A stretch of 64,000 bases of DNA, from the NCBI GenBank assembly GCA_023954375.1, contig JAMLIC010000001.1:310001-374000 (forward strand), in the 5' to 3' direction. Made by a program: the position numbers and the translations under genes. Every line of letters starts with the position of its first letter. Position 1 is the stretch's first letter. The notes below the pieces were generated by a model that worked only from the letters and a program-made list of their open reading frames with translations, made no database searches and was not told the origin of the DNA. This stretch comes from Planctomycetota bacterium. GTDB lineage: Bacteria; Planctomycetota; J058. Below are positions 19,810 to 29,799 of this stretch, one piece after another.

Positions 19810-21603
19810 TCAGAAGCGCCGCTTGCGCTTCTGCGCCATGCGCTTCAGCCGCTCGCCGACGTCCTTGTCCTTGCTCGCCGCCCGCGGGCCGCCCTCCCGC
19901 GAGGCGCCGAGCTTCTTGTCCGGCCCGCGCTTCCCCGGGGCGGGCGCGGGCGCCTTCTTCTGGGGCGCGCCGGCGCCCGCCGGCGCCTTCTTCGCCACGC
20001 CCGAGCCGGCCAGCGGCGCCTGCTCCGCCGACGAGGTGGCCGGGGCCGCGGCCGGCGTGGCCCACGTCACGGGCGGCACCTCGCCGCGGGCCAGCGCCTC
20101 CTCGATCGCGCGCGTGGCCGCCTCCGCCTCCACCGCCGTCTGGAAGCGGCCCTCGGGGCGCTTCGCCATCATCTTGAAGATCAGCTGCCGCGTGGCCTCC
20201 GCCACCTGCGGGACGTGCTTCTTCGCGTCGGGCAGCGGGTCGTTCATGTGCTTGAGCATCACGTGCAGCGGCGTCTCCCCGTCGTAGGGGACCTTGCCCG
20301 TGAGCATGTGGAACAGCGCCGCGCCGAGCGAGTAGATGTCCGAGCGCGAGTCGAGGTTCTTCTCGCCCGTGGCCTGCTCCGGCGAGATGTAGGCCGGGCT
20401 GCCCATGACGACGCCGGTGATCGTCAGCGTCGACTCCTGCTTGGCGGTGCGCGCCAGGCCGAGGTCGGTGAGCTTCACCCCCCCGTCCTTGGTGACCATG
20501 ATGTTGTCGGGCTTGATGTCGCGGTGGATGATCTGGTGCTGCCACGCGTGCGCGAGCGCCGACGCGATGCACCGCGTGACCATGAGCGCGAACCGCTCGG
20601 GCAGCTTGCCCTTGGCCTTGATCAGGTCGGAGACCGTCTGCCCCTCGATGAACTCCATGGCGAAGAAGTAGTACTCGCCCGACTTGCCCGTCTGGATCGC
20701 GCGGATGATGTTCGGATGGTTGAGGCGGGCGACCGCCTTGGCCTCGCGCAGGAAGCGCTCCACGTACTCGCGGTCGCCGGCCAGCTCGGGCTTGAGGATC
20801 TTCAGCGCGACGACCTCGCCCGTGTCGCGCTTGCGGGCCTTGAGCACGGCGCCCATGGCGCCGGCGCCGAGCTTGAGCAGGAGCTCGTAGCCCTTGATCG
20901 GGTCCTGCGACGGGTCGTCGCCCGGCGCGGCCGGCGCGGGCATGGGCGCGGCCGGCGCGTGCAGCTCCACCGCCGGGCGCGGCGGCGGCGCCGCCGGGGC
21001 GGGCGCCTCGGCCGGGAGGCCGCGCGCGACGCGCTCCTGCGCCTCGACCCCGGCGTCGAGGTCCTGCCGCGAGAGGAACGAGACCTTCGCCGCCACCTCG
21101 CCCAGGAGCATGGCGAGCTTCAGGTCGGCCGTCTCCGGCGCGTCGCGCGCGAGGTCGATCGTGGCCGCGAGCGCCCGCTCCTTGGCCAGGAGCTCGGGCA
21201 GCACCTCCTCCTGGCGGCCGCGGACCGCCTGGTCGTGGGTGGCGGTGAGCACGCCGCGCTCGAGGAGCACCTGCGAGAGCGTCTTCTGATGCCCCGCGCG
21301 GCGCGCCTCCTCCATGCAGGCGTTGAGCATCTGGCCGCCGACGAGCTTGTTGCGCATGGCGATCATGCCGTAGACGGCGTCGGCGCGCAGGAGGCGCGCC
21401 AGCCGCGCGGCGGCGCGCACCTTCTCGGCCCGGCGCGCCGACAGCACCCCCTGCTCGGCCAGCGTCTGCACGAGGGCGCCGCCATCGCGCGCCTCCGCCC
21501 GGAGCTCGGCCCGGGCGTACGCGCGGCGCAGGGCCGGCACGTCGGCATACTTGTAGGCGAGGACCAGCGCCCCGGCCAGCAGGTCCTCGTCCGCGGCTCG
21601 CAT
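19810..21603 (-). CDS. Hanks-type Ser/Thr protein kinase
   Basis: The N-terminal 230 residues are helical with two LLxERGxLxxxxxxK-type repeats (TLAEQGVLSARRAEKV and VLLERGVLTATHDQAV), a pattern also found in the small protein at 59556-60269. The kinase domain spans about 237-505: glycine loop LGAGAMGAV, VALKILK lysine, HRDIKPDN catalytic loop, DLG in place of DFG, and SPAYISPEQ in the activation segment. The tail is Ala/Pro/Lys-rich and very basic (ending RMAQKRKRRF), without a TM helix, so it is probably cytoplasmic. It likely phosphorylates FHA-binding partners encoded nearby; substrates are not known. Its promoter faces the DUF4388 gene across about 70 bases. Confidence 0.9.
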   Translation of the reverse strand: MRAADEDLLAGALVLAYKYADVPALRRAYARAELRAEARDGGALVQTLAEQGVLSARRAEKVRAAARLARLLRADAVYGMIAMRNKLVGGQMLNACMEEARRAGHQKTLSQVLLERGVLTATHDQAVRGRQEEVLPELLAKERALAATIDLARDAPETADLKLAMLLGEVAAKVSFLSRQDLDAGVEAQERVARGLPAEAPAPAAPPPRPAVELHAPAAPMPAPAAPGDDPSQDPIKGYELLLKLGAGAMGAVLKARKRDTGEVVALKILKPELAGDREYVERFLREAKAVARLNHPNIIRAIQTGKSGEYYFFAMEFIEGQTVSDLIKAKGKLPERFALMVTRCIASALAHAWQHQIIHRDIKPDNIMVTKDGGVKLTDLGLARTAKQESTLTITGVVMGSPAYISPEQATGEKNLDSRSDIYSLGAALFHMLTGKVPYDGETPLHVMLKHMNDPLPDAKKHVPQVAEATRQLIFKMMAKRPEGRFQTAVEAEAATRAIEEALARGEVPPVTWATPAAAPATSSAEQAPLAGSGVAKKAPAGAGAPQKKAPAPAPGKRGPDKKLGASREGGPRAASKDKDVGERLKRMAQKRKRRF

Positions 21604-21676
21604 GTCACAACCTTCTGCTGGTCAATGCGTTGGGGCATGGTAGACGCCGCCGCACCCGGGGTCAACCCGCGCGGAC

Positions 21677-24358
21677 GTGGTCCTTTCCTGGCACGAACCG
21701 TTCGGCTTCACTACCCTTCCTTCGAGGCGGGGGCGCCTCGAGGTCGGGGTGGAGGACCTGCGCGAGCTCGAGCGCCGCGTGCGGGCGTCGTACGACGCGG
21801 TCCGCGCCGGGCGACCCCGTACCGAGCGGCGGGCGACGCCGGCCGCGGCGCTCGACGCGCTCCTGCGCGCGCCCGATCACGACGACGGGCGCGACGCCGA
21901 CGCCCTGCGCGCCACGGGCCTCTGCGGCGCCTTCACGCCGGTCGCGGCGCGGCGCGCGCTCACGCTCGCGGGGCGCCCCTTCGCCTGCGGCACGCTCGTC
22001 GTCACCAGCGGGACGGTCGACCTCGCGCTCCTGTTCACCACGAGCGGCGCGAAGGCCCTCCTCCTCGGGCGCGCCTTCCCGCCGCTCGGCCGCCGCCTGG
22101 TCGAGAAGGACCGGCTGAAGAGCGCCGAGCTGGGCCGCCTCGAGGCCGCGCTGCGCGGGCGCAAGAGCGAGCAGGACGCGCTCCTGGCGCTCGGGGTGGC
22201 GCCCGACCTCGTGACCGAGGCGGCCGCGGAGGTCGTGGGCCAGGTGCTCCTCGACGCGGTGTTCTGGACGGACCCGACGTTCGAGGCGGGGGCCGGCGAG
22301 GCCGAGCCGGAGCTGCGCGAGCGCCGCGACGTCGACGTGCTCACGCTCAACGCGCGCGCGGCGAAGACGCTCGTGCAGCAGGTGGGCGAGAAGCTGAACG
22401 AGCTCGCCCCGGTGCACCGCGGCCTGCCCGGGCTGCGGGTGACGCTCGCCGAGGGCCCCCGGGCGAACGAGCGCAGCGCCTCGCTCTCGGCCCGCGCCGT
22501 CGAGGTCCTGTCGCTCCTCCAGGCGCAGCCCGGGCTGCTCGCGGCCGACCTGGCCGACCGCCTGGCCGAGGCGGGGCACGCGCGGCCCCCGCTGCACGCC
22601 CTGGCGCGCGACCTGCAGGGGCTCGTCGCCCGCGGGCTCGTCGTCGCCACCCCGCTGCGCCCGGCCGCGCCGCCGGCGTTCGAGGAGGGGCTGGCGGCCC
22701 TGCCGCGGCGGCTGTGGTCCGCGCGTCAGCACTTCGAGGCGGGCGACCGGCGGGCCGCCGCGCGGCACCTGTCGCGGGCCGGGACCGACCTCCTGGCGCG
22801 CGGCCGCGCCGCCGACGCCTCGCGCTGCCTCGCGGCCGCGCACGGCCTGCAGGGCGACGACCTCGAGGCGCACGACGGGCTGGTGAAGGCGCTCGTCGCC
22901 TGCGGTGAGCGCGACGAGGCGCGCCTGGCCGCGGAGGCGCTCGCGCGCCGCTACCTCGACGCGCGCCTCCCGGCGCGCGCCCGGCGCGTCCTTCAGCCCC
23001 ACGCCCAGGGCCGCGAGGAGCCGACGCTCGGCCTGCTGCTGCTCGAGGCGGCCCTGGCCGCGGGCGAGGTCCGCGCGGTGCCCGAGATGGCCGAGCGCGG
23101 CATCGCCGCCCTGCGCCAGGAGGGGCGGCGCGCCGACGCGCAGGCCATCGCCCTCGCGCTGGCCGACCACGTCCCCGACGCCGCCGGCCGCGAGCGCGTC
23201 CTGCGCGCCGGGGGCGTGCGCGCCGCCAGCCCGGCCGCGGGCCGCGCCGGCCTCGCGGCCGTGGTCCTGCTCGCGGCGGCGCTCGTCCCCGCCGTCCAGG
23301 CCCTGCAGGCGCGGCAGGCCTACGCGCGGACGGTGGCCGACGCGCAGGCCGCCCTGGCGCGGCACGACCTCGACGCGGTCGCCGCCCTGCTCGAGGCGCC
23401 CGCGGCGGCGGGCGGCGACGTCGGCCAGGCGGCGCGGGGGGCGCTGGCGCGCGCCCGCGAGCACGAGCAGGACGCGGCGACGCTGCGCCGGCTGCGGGCG
23501 GCGTCGGCCCTGGGGGACGTCGACGAGGTCCTGCGCGTGTGCGAGGGCGCGACGCCGCGCACGGAGAGCCTGGCGGCGCTGCTCGACCGGGCGGCCGCGC
23601 GCGCCCGGGCGCGCCGCCAGGACGCGCTCCTCGCCGTCGAGGGGCTCACCCAGCTCGTCGCCCGCGGCGACCTGCCCGCCGCCTACGCGCGGGCGCGGCG
23701 CCTGCGCGAGGAGCTGCGCGACGTCCCGGGCGTCCTGCGCGGGCTCGCGCTCGACGTCCGCATCACGTCGAACCCGGGCGCGCAGCTGCGCTGGAACCGC
23801 GCGGTGTTCGCCCAGCCGACGCCCTTCACGGCGAAGCTGCCCCTCCTCGAGGAGCGGGACGTCGAGGTGTCGCTCGCGGGCCACGAGACGGTCAGGCGGG
23901 TCATCAGCGTGATGACCGACGGCCCCGTGGTGCACATCCCGCTGCGCACGACGGCCGAGGCCGCCGCCGACTGGACGGGCGCGACCCTGCGCGAGGTCGT
24001 GCGCGGCGAGGCCGCGGGGGTCCGCCTCGCGAGCGCGCCGCGCGCCCTCGACGGCGTGGGGCTGCCCGCCGGGTGGCGCGCCCGGGTCGACGCGGTCCAC
24101 GAGCCGCGCCAGGGGCAGCTCGTGCTCGTGGCGCTCGTCGTGACCCTCGAGGAGCGCCAGGCCGGCGGCTGGGCGGCGGAGCGGCCGGTGAGCGTGGCGC
24201 TGCCGACCCCCTTCACGCGCACGGCGGTCGCCCAGGCCGACGGGGCGCGCGTCGTCGCCCCCCTCGAGCGCGCCCCCGGCGCCGACCTGGCCTGGGTCCG
24301 CGAGCAGGTGCAGCGCGCCCTGGCGCACGTGCTCGAGCGCCGCGAGGGTGGCCGATGA
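21677..24358 (+). CDS. DUF4388/PATAN-like protein with TPR-like helices and a TM segment
   Basis: The 893-residue protein carries near its N-terminus a DUF4388-like stretch (LCGAFTPVAARRALTLAGRP, then GTLVVTSGTVDLALLF), followed by a long Ala/Arg-rich helical part with TPR-like repeats. One TM helix (GLAAVVLLAAALVPAVQAL, about residue 528) is followed by an exported part rich in beta structure (about 690-893). The start is uncertain: GTG at 21677 lacks a clear ribosome site, and GTG at 21749 is an in-frame alternative that removes a poorly convincing leader. The stop overlaps the next gene's start (ATGA), so it is coupled to the kinase-pseudokinase gene. A role in kinase signalling is inferred from that coupling only. 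Confidence 0.65.
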   Translation: MVLSWHEPFGFTTLPSRRGRLEVGVEDLRELERRVRASYDAVRAGRPRTERRATPAAALDALLRAPDHDDGRDADALRATGLCGAFTPVAARRALTLAGRPFACGTLVVTSGTVDLALLFTTSGAKALLLGRAFPPLGRRLVEKDRLKSAELGRLEAALRGRKSEQDALLALGVAPDLVTEAAAEVVGQVLLDAVFWTDPTFEAGAGEAEPELRERRDVDVLTLNARAAKTLVQQVGEKLNELAPVHRGLPGLRVTLAEGPRANERSASLSARAVEVLSLLQAQPGLLAADLADRLAEAGHARPPLHALARDLQGLVARGLVVATPLRPAAPPAFEEGLAALPRRLWSARQHFEAGDRRAAARHLSRAGTDLLARGRAADASRCLAAAHGLQGDDLEAHDGLVKALVACGERDEARLAAEALARRYLDARLPARARRVLQPHAQGREEPTLGLLLLEAALAAGEVRAVPEMAERGIAALRQEGRRADAQAIALALADHVPDAAGRERVLRAGGVRAASPAAGRAGLAAVVLLAAALVPAVQALQARQAYARTVADAQAALARHDLDAVAALLEAPAAAGGDVGQAARGALARAREHEQDAATLRRLRAASALGDVDEVLRVCEGATPRTESLAALLDRAAARARARRQDALLAVEGLTQLVARGDLPAAYARARRLREELRDVPGVLRGLALDVRITSNPGAQLRWNRAVFAQPTPFTAKLPLLEERDVEVSLAGHETVRRVISVMTDGPVVHIPLRTTAEAAADWTGATLREVVRGEAAGVRLASAPRALDGVGLPAGWRARVDAVHEPRQGQLVLVALVVTLEERQAGGWAAERPVSVALPTPFTRTAVAQADGARVVAPLERAPGADLAWVREQVQRALAHVLERREGGR

Positions 24359-27189
24359 GCGCGCCTCGTGACGCAGGCGGGCCGCCGCCGCGCCGCCCGG
24401 GGGAGTCGTCGGGGCGGCTCCCACGCCCGGCCGGCGGGGGCGAGCGGCCCGCGGGCGGGGGAGGCCCGCCCGGCGAGTCCGGCGGCCCGCGGCCGCGGGC
24501 CGCCGGCGAGTCGTCGGGGCGCCTCCCGCGGCCGACGACGGGCGGTCGCGCCGGGTCGAGCGCGGGGGAGTCGACCTCGGGGCGGTTGAAGCGGAGCGAC
24601 CTCGAGGCGCTGCTCGGCCGCGCGCCGGAGGCGCGCCAGGCCGGCGCGGCGCGCGACACGCGCGGCGAGGAGCCCGCGCGGCCGATCGACCCGAGCCAGC
24701 TCAGCGACTCGAGCCAGCTCATCGGCCGCACGCTCGGGCCCTGCAGGATCCTCGAGCTGATCGGCGAGGGGGGGCTGGGGCGCGTCTACCGGGCGCGGCA
24801 CCTGCGGCTCGAGCACGACGTGGCGGTGAAGGTCGTGGGCGGCGCGCGCGGCCGGCCCGAGGCGCTGGCCCGCTTCAAGCGGGAGGCCACCGTCGCGGCG
24901 CGGCTCAACCATCCGCACGTCGCCCGCGTGCTCGACTCCGACGAGCAGGACGGGGTCCACTACATCATCCAGGAGCTCATCCCCGGGACGAGCCTCGAGG
25001 ACAAGGTGCGAGCGGACGGCCCGCTGCGGGTCGAGCAGGTCCTGGTCGTCGGGCGCGGGCTGGCCTCGGGGCTCGAGTCGATCCACCGCGCGGGCGTCGT
25101 CCACCGCGACCTCAAGCCGGCCAACGTCCTCATCCTGCCGGACGGCCAGCCCAAGCTCCTGGACTTCGGGATCGCCAAGGACCTCGAGCGCGAGGCGGGC
25201 TTCACCGACGACAAGGCCATGCTCGGCACGCCGACCTTCCTCGCGCCCGAGCAGGTGAGCGGGCAGGACCGGGTCGGCCCGCCGGCGGACCTGTACGGCC
25301 TCGGCGGCACCCTGTTCTTCGCCCTCACGGGGCGCGCGCCGCACGAGCCCCACGAGGACGACACGCTGCTGCGCTTCCTCAACCGCCGCACGAAGGAGCC
25401 CGCCCCCGACGTGCGCGACCTGCGCCCCGACGCGCCGTCGGCGCTGGCCGCCCTCGTCGGGCGCCTCCTGGCGATCGACCCCGGCGACCGCCCGGACGCC
25501 GCCGAGGCGCACCAGGCCCTGGGGAGGATCGACCCGCGCCGCCGCGACCCCAGCTCCGAGCGGCACCGCCTGCCCGCGCGGCGGCCGCCGCCGGCGCCGC
25601 CGCGGCGCGAGGGGAGCTCGGACCGCCTCCCGTCGCTGCGGGCTACGCCGCCGCCCCCGCCGCCGCGCGGCGGCGGGATCCAGGGGTCGCTCGAGGACAT
25701 GCCCCTCGTCGAGATCCTCCAGGGCGTCGAGTTCAACGCCAAGACCGGGCTGGTCGAGGTGAGCGGCGACCGCGTGCAGGGGGTGATCGAGTTCCAGGAG
25801 GGCAGCCCGTGGGACGCGCGGGCGTCGGACGGCAGCGCCGGCGAGGCGGCGGTCCGCGCGCTCCTGGCCGTGAGCCAGGGGACGTTCGCCCTGCGCAGCG
25901 AGCCGCCGCGCGAGGGGACGCGGCGCGTGAAGGTGAGCTTCACGCGCCTGATGCTCGACGCCAGCCGCGTCAGCGACGAGTCGGGGCGCCACGACGCGAT
26001 CCCCGACGACGACCACTTCGGGCCGGGGCCGCCGCCGGCGGCCGCCGACGACCCGGACACGTCCGAGCTCCCGATCGCGCCCAGGAAGGCGCACTCGACC
26101 GACGAGGTGAAGGACGCCGTCGCGGCCCTCGAGGCCATGGCGCTGCCGGACCCGGTGGGCGACCCGTTCCTCGGCTGCACGGTCGGGGGCTTCGAGGTCG
26201 AGCGGCTGATCGGGCTCCACCGGGGCGAGCGCCGCTACCTGGCCAGGGCGGCGGACGACCCCGAGCTGCGCTGCGTCCTCAGGATCTTCCCCCTCTTCGG
26301 CTCGCACGAGGCGGAGTTCCGCCGCCTGGCGAAGCGGGCGGAGGCGGCGCTGCGCGTCGAGCACCCCGGCCTCGAGCGCTGCCTCGCGTCGGGGCGCACC
26401 CGCGACGCCTTCTTCGCTGCCTTCGCGCCGCCGGTGGGCCTCACGGCGGCGGACGTCCTCGAGCGCGACGGCCCCTTGCCGGTCGAGCGGGTCCTCGAGG
26501 TCGTCGAGGCCCTGGCCCAGGCCCTCAAGGGGCTGCACCGGCGCGACCAGGCGCACGGCGCGCTCTCGCCCGGCTGCGTGCGCCTCGAGCCGGACGGCGG
26601 CGTCGTCCTCTGCGACGCCGGGCTGGCGCGGCCGCACCCGACGTTCGCGTTCCTGGGCGAGGGCGAGCGGGTGGGCGTGCCCAGCTTCGCCGCGCCGGAG
26701 GCGCTCGACCGGGGGCTCGTCGGTCCGCAGGCCGACCTCTATGCCCTGGGCTGCCTGGCCTGGACGCTCCTCTCCGGGGCCCCGCCCGTCGACCCGCAGG
26801 CGGACCCGCGCGAGCTCATCGAGCGCGCGTTCGCCCCGCTCCCGCCGCTCCGCGTGGCCGCGAAGGACCGGCTGCCGCCCGGCCTCGTCCCCCTCCTCGA
26901 CAACATGGCCGCCGCCGACCCGCGGCGGCGCTACGCGGCCGTGAACGACCTCCTGGCCGACCTGCGCGCCGTGCGGCAGGGCGAGGCCGTGCGGCCGATC
27001 CCGCCGCCGCCGCGCGTCCGCGCCGCGCACCGGGGGCTGCTCCTGCGCCGCCCGCGCCTGGTCGGCATCGCCCTCGGGAGCCTGGCGCTCGCCCTCGCCG
27101 CCGCGCTCGCGGCGGTCGTGGTCCTCACGCGCGGGGTCGCGCTCGAGGACCCGTTCGAGGGCTACCGGTTCGAGCTCGAGGAGCGCTGA
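24355..27189 (+). CDS. Ser/Thr kinase - DUF4388 - pseudokinase - TM protein
   Basis: Residues 1-115 are low-complexity Pro/Gly with three ESSGRLPRP-like or ESTSGRLKR repeats. An active kinase domain follows (about 122-395): GEGGLGRVY, VAVKVV, HRDLKPANV, DFG, GTPTFLAPEQ. A DUF4388/PATAN domain lies at about 438-535 (GSLEDMPLVEILQGVEFNAKT). A second kinase-fold domain (about 608-868) is degenerate: HGALSPGCV replaces HRDLKPxN and DAG replaces DFG, though PSFAAPEAL is kept. It ends with one TM helix (about 901-923) and a short tail. ATG at 24355 overlaps the previous stop. The second domain probably lacks catalysis and may regulate or scaffold; that is inference. Confidence 0.87.
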   Translation: MSAPRDAGGPPPRRPGESSGRLPRPAGGGERPAGGGGPPGESGGPRPRAAGESSGRLPRPTTGGRAGSSAGESTSGRLKRSDLEALLGRAPEARQAGAARDTRGEEPARPIDPSQLSDSSQLIGRTLGPCRILELIGEGGLGRVYRARHLRLEHDVAVKVVGGARGRPEALARFKREATVAARLNHPHVARVLDSDEQDGVHYIIQELIPGTSLEDKVRADGPLRVEQVLVVGRGLASGLESIHRAGVVHRDLKPANVLILPDGQPKLLDFGIAKDLEREAGFTDDKAMLGTPTFLAPEQVSGQDRVGPPADLYGLGGTLFFALTGRAPHEPHEDDTLLRFLNRRTKEPAPDVRDLRPDAPSALAALVGRLLAIDPGDRPDAAEAHQALGRIDPRRRDPSSERHRLPARRPPPAPPRREGSSDRLPSLRATPPPPPPRGGGIQGSLEDMPLVEILQGVEFNAKTGLVEVSGDRVQGVIEFQEGSPWDARASDGSAGEAAVRALLAVSQGTFALRSEPPREGTRRVKVSFTRLMLDASRVSDESGRHDAIPDDDHFGPGPPPAAADDPDTSELPIAPRKAHSTDEVKDAVAALEAMALPDPVGDPFLGCTVGGFEVERLIGLHRGERRYLARAADDPELRCVLRIFPLFGSHEAEFRRLAKRAEAALRVEHPGLERCLASGRTRDAFFAAFAPPVGLTAADVLERDGPLPVERVLEVVEALAQALKGLHRRDQAHGALSPGCVRLEPDGGVVLCDAGLARPHPTFAFLGEGERVGVPSFAAPEALDRGLVGPQADLYALGCLAWTLLSGAPPVDPQADPRELIERAFAPLPPLRVAAKDRLPPGLVPLLDNMAAADPRRRYAAVNDLLADLRAVRQGEAVRPIPPPPRVRAAHRGLLLRRPRLVGIALGSLALALAAALAAVVVLTRGVALEDPFEGYRFELEER

Positions 27190-27228
27190 CCGCGCCGCGG
27201 CGGAGCGCCGAGATGGCACCATGGGACC

Positions 27229-27696
27229 ATGCCCGAGCTTCCGGACGTGGTCGTCTACGTCGAGCGCCTCGAGCGCCGCGTCGTCGGGCGGGCGCTAGAG
27301 CGCGCGCGGCTCGCGAGCCCCTTCGTCCTCCGCACGGCCGACCCGCCGATCGGCGCGGCCGAGGGGAGGGTCGTCCGCGAGGTCCGCCGGCTCGGGAAGC
27401 GGATCGTGCTCGCGCTCGAGGGCGACCTGTTCCTCGTCCTCCACCTGATGATCGCGGGGCGCCTCGCGTGGGCCGACCGCGGGGCGAGGATCCCGGGGCG
27501 GATCGGCCTCGCGGCCCTCGACTTCCCCACCGGGACGCTGCTCCTCCGCGAGGCCAGCACGAAGAAGCGCGCGTCGATGCACCTCGTCCGCGGGGAGGAC
27601 GCGCTGCGGCAGTTCGACCGCGGGGGGCTCGAGGTGCTCGAGGCGACGCTGGCCGACTTCCGGGCGGTCCTCGCCCGCGAGAACCACACCGTGAAG
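27229..27696 (+). pseudogene. mutM: Host formamidopyrimidine-DNA glycosylase, 5' half (disrupted)
   Basis: This is the first 156 codons of an Fpg/Nei-family DNA glycosylase: MPELPDVV gives the catalytic Pro and Glu right after Met, with [22 protein letters not shown] and [20 protein letters not shown] following as expected. Similarity stops at ENHTVK, where the integrated element begins. The missing part is found at 58094-58543 in the same orientation and phase. Joining the two at the common TGAAG gives a 305-codon gene. Left as it is, the truncated frame runs a short way into the element and lacks the helix-two-turn-helix and zinc finger needed for DNA binding, so it should be inactive. Confidence 0.9.
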
Positions 27697-27718
27697 CGCG
27701 CGCCCGGAAACCCCTACC
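27670..27718. other. attL: left junction of the element
   Basis: Host fpg reads up to the core TGAAG (27692-27696). Element sequence then starts with a 22-base arm (27697-27718) that is inverted relative to the arm at the right end (58066-58087) with 19 of 22 positions matching. Just inside, the arm's ACCCCTACC is mirrored again by GGTAGGGGTT (27720-27729), making a 10-bp hairpin. Confidence 0.82.
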
Positions 27719-29617
27719 GGGTAGGGGTTCCCTGGCAGACGCACAAGCGGATGCGAGGGAGCCGATACCCAGCTCGTCCTTCAGGGCGATCGTGCCCTTC
27801 TCGAGGACGTACGCCGGGTCGGACTGCCGCCGCCATGCCGCGTTCTTCTCGAACCGCAGCGTGATCCCGCCGACCACGGCGCGGATCGCGGCCTTCCGCT
27901 GGGAGGGGTCCTCCGAACCGAGCCACTCGCGGACCTCGCGGATCCGCTGCAGATAGGCCTCGGCCGTGCGGGCGACGGCCTTCGGGTTCGGCTTCGCCGA
28001 CTCGGCCGCGGAGAGCTGCGCCTCGAGCGCGCCCTTCTGCTCCTTTGCCGCTATGAGCTGCCGCTGGACGTCGTCGAGGAGCTCGCGGCGCATCTTCGGC
28101 GACTCGAAGCGCGACCAGAGCGTCTTGATCCTCGCGTCCACCGCGGCGATCGCCGCGCGGAGCTTCGGCGTCGGGTCCTCGGGCATCTTGCCCTCCCGCT
28201 CGGCCAGGACCTGCTCGATCGCCTTGCGGAGCTTCTTGACCGGCTGATCGAGGATCACGGACTCGAGGAGGTCCAGGACGTAGGCGTCGAGCTTGGGCGC
28301 CTGGATCGACTTCCAGGGGCACTTGTCGGGCTCCTGCTTGTTCGTCGCGCACGTGAACAGGAGCGGCTTGTTGCCCGCCCGCTTCATGACCTGCATCTTC
28401 CGTCCGCAGTGCTCGCAGGTGACGAGGCCGCCCAGGAGGTGCGGCGAGGTGCGCACGCGGTCGGTGTAGGTGCCGCCGCGGTTGATCGGGCGGCGCGAGG
28501 CGATGATCGCGTTGGCGCGGTCCCAGACCTTCTTCGTCACGAAGGCCAGCGCGGGGTCGAGCTCCTTCACGACCCAGTGCTCCTGCGGCACGGACCTCCC
28601 GGCCTTGCTCGGCACCCGTGTCGGATCGTCGGCCGCCACGCGGTGCAGGACCCCGTCGTCGCCGCGGCGCACGCCCGAGAAGGCGCTCCGCGAGCGCCGG
28701 TTGTAGTAGTCCTGCCCGTAGTAGATCGAGTTCTTGACGAGGCGCACGACCGTGTCGCCGCGCCAGCCCTTGCCGCCGGGGCTCGGGATCCCGCGCGCGA
28801 TCAGGTCGCGCGCGATCGCCATCGGGACCTTGCCGTCGATCACGCCCTCGTAGCAGAGCTTGATCGCCTGCGTGCGGCTCTCCACGATCGTCTTCGCGAG
28901 CACGATGTACTGGCCGAGCGACTTGCCGATGCCCGCCGGCCCGAGCGGGCCGCCGGCCTTCTTCACGCGCGGCGGGAGCGGCTCGTCGAGCTCCTCCGTG
29001 CCGTCGACCGTGTAGCAGTGCAGGAAGAGGTCGTCGGTCACGACGTACCGGCGCAGCGGCGTCCCGTCCGCATCGCACACGATCCGGTCGTAGCCGTAGT
29101 CCGGCTTGCCGCCGACGTGCGCGCGCTTCTGCTGCGCGGCCCGGAGCTGGCCCTCGAAGACCTTGCCGCTGAGGTCGGCGCTGAAGTCCGCGGCCCTGCG
29201 CCGGTGCAGGCTGAAGATGACCTCGAACATGGGGTCCGTGGACCACAACCGGTCGCGCCTGAAGTAGACCGCGATGTTCTTGTCGAAGCACGGCGCCAGG
29301 AAGCCGGCGACCGTGTACGGGTTCCTCTCGCGGCTCAGGCGCGACACGTCGTCGATCACGATCACCTGCTCGACGTCGGCGCGAGGCTCGTAGGCCTTCA
29401 CGGCAGCGAGGAGCTTCGCGCCACCCTTCCGCTGCTCGAGGGCCAGCGTGCCCGAGACCGCGTCGTCGACGAAGAAGGGCCGCACGACCTCGTCCGCGGT
29501 CCGGACCACCTCGTCCGCGGTGATCTCGTCCTCCTGCCGGCCGAGGCTCTCGTGCTGCTTGTCCCCGCTGCGCCTCATGTAGATCCAGACCGCGCGGCGC
29601 TTCGTCTTGGTCTTCAT
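27697..29617 (-). CDS. Large serine recombinase (integrase) of the element; frame runs on through attL
   Basis: ATG at 29617 overlaps the upstream stop (ATGA). The resolvase/invertase domain contains YMRRSGDKQHESLGRQ, with nucleophile Ser17, and VIDDVSRLSRE. A recombinase domain follows (IARDLIARGIPSPGGKGW, VRLVKNSIYYGQ), then a zinc ribbon (CEHC ... CATNKQEPDKC) and a coiled coil, as in large serine integrases. The frame has 640 codons inside the element and does not stop at attL; it continues antisense through host fpg to 27125 (830 codons). In the excised circle it would instead end after 675 codons at the TAG at 57987-57989. Integration therefore swaps its last roughly 33 residues. It catalyses insertion into fpg, by inference from position and the paired attP arms. 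Confidence 0.93.
27709..27729. repeat. 10-bp inverted repeat inside attL
   Basis: AACCCCTACC, one G, then GGTAGGGGTT form a perfect stem. The right half plus following bases (TTCCCTGGC) resembles the right-end arm GGTAGGGGTGTCCTGGC in direct orientation, so it may be an extra recombinase-binding site. A hairpin terminator is the alternative, but no T-run follows. Confidence 0.55.
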
Positions 29618-29799
29618 GACGGCGTGTCCTTCCGATCCAGGTAGTCCATGAACATCTTCATCAGCAGCTTCAACGTGTCCGGGGAGAGCTCCCGCGACCC
29701 CATGACCCGCATCCGGCTGGCGATCCACGCCGGGTCGGAGGTGTCCTTCGAGCGGTCGCGGGCGTTCGGGCGCGCCTTGCGCTTCCGGCCGCCGCTCAC
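29614..29799 (-). CDS. Small basic protein coupled to the recombinase
   Basis: A 61-codon frame from GTG at 29799, overlapping the previous stop (GTGA), to TGA at 29614, overlapping the recombinase start (ATGA). The N-terminal third is basic (GGRKRKARPNARDRSK). The rest contains SDPAWIASRMRVMGSRELS and LLMKMFMDYLDRKD, a likely helical pair. No family recognised. The position suggests a recombination accessory (directionality) factor or regulator, but only the coupling supports this. Confidence 0.55.
   Translation of the reverse strand: MSGGRKRKARPNARDRSKDTSDPAWIASRMRVMGSRELSPDTLKLLMKMFMDYLDRKDTPS

Noticed and set aside
27692..27696. Integration at a tRNA gene
   Set aside because: No tRNA-like sequence at either junction; both flanks are clearly fpg coding sequence.
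25809..27956. Plus-strand frame spanning the kinase end, fpg and attL
   Set aside because: A shadow that crosses the element junction; real genes are in other frames.
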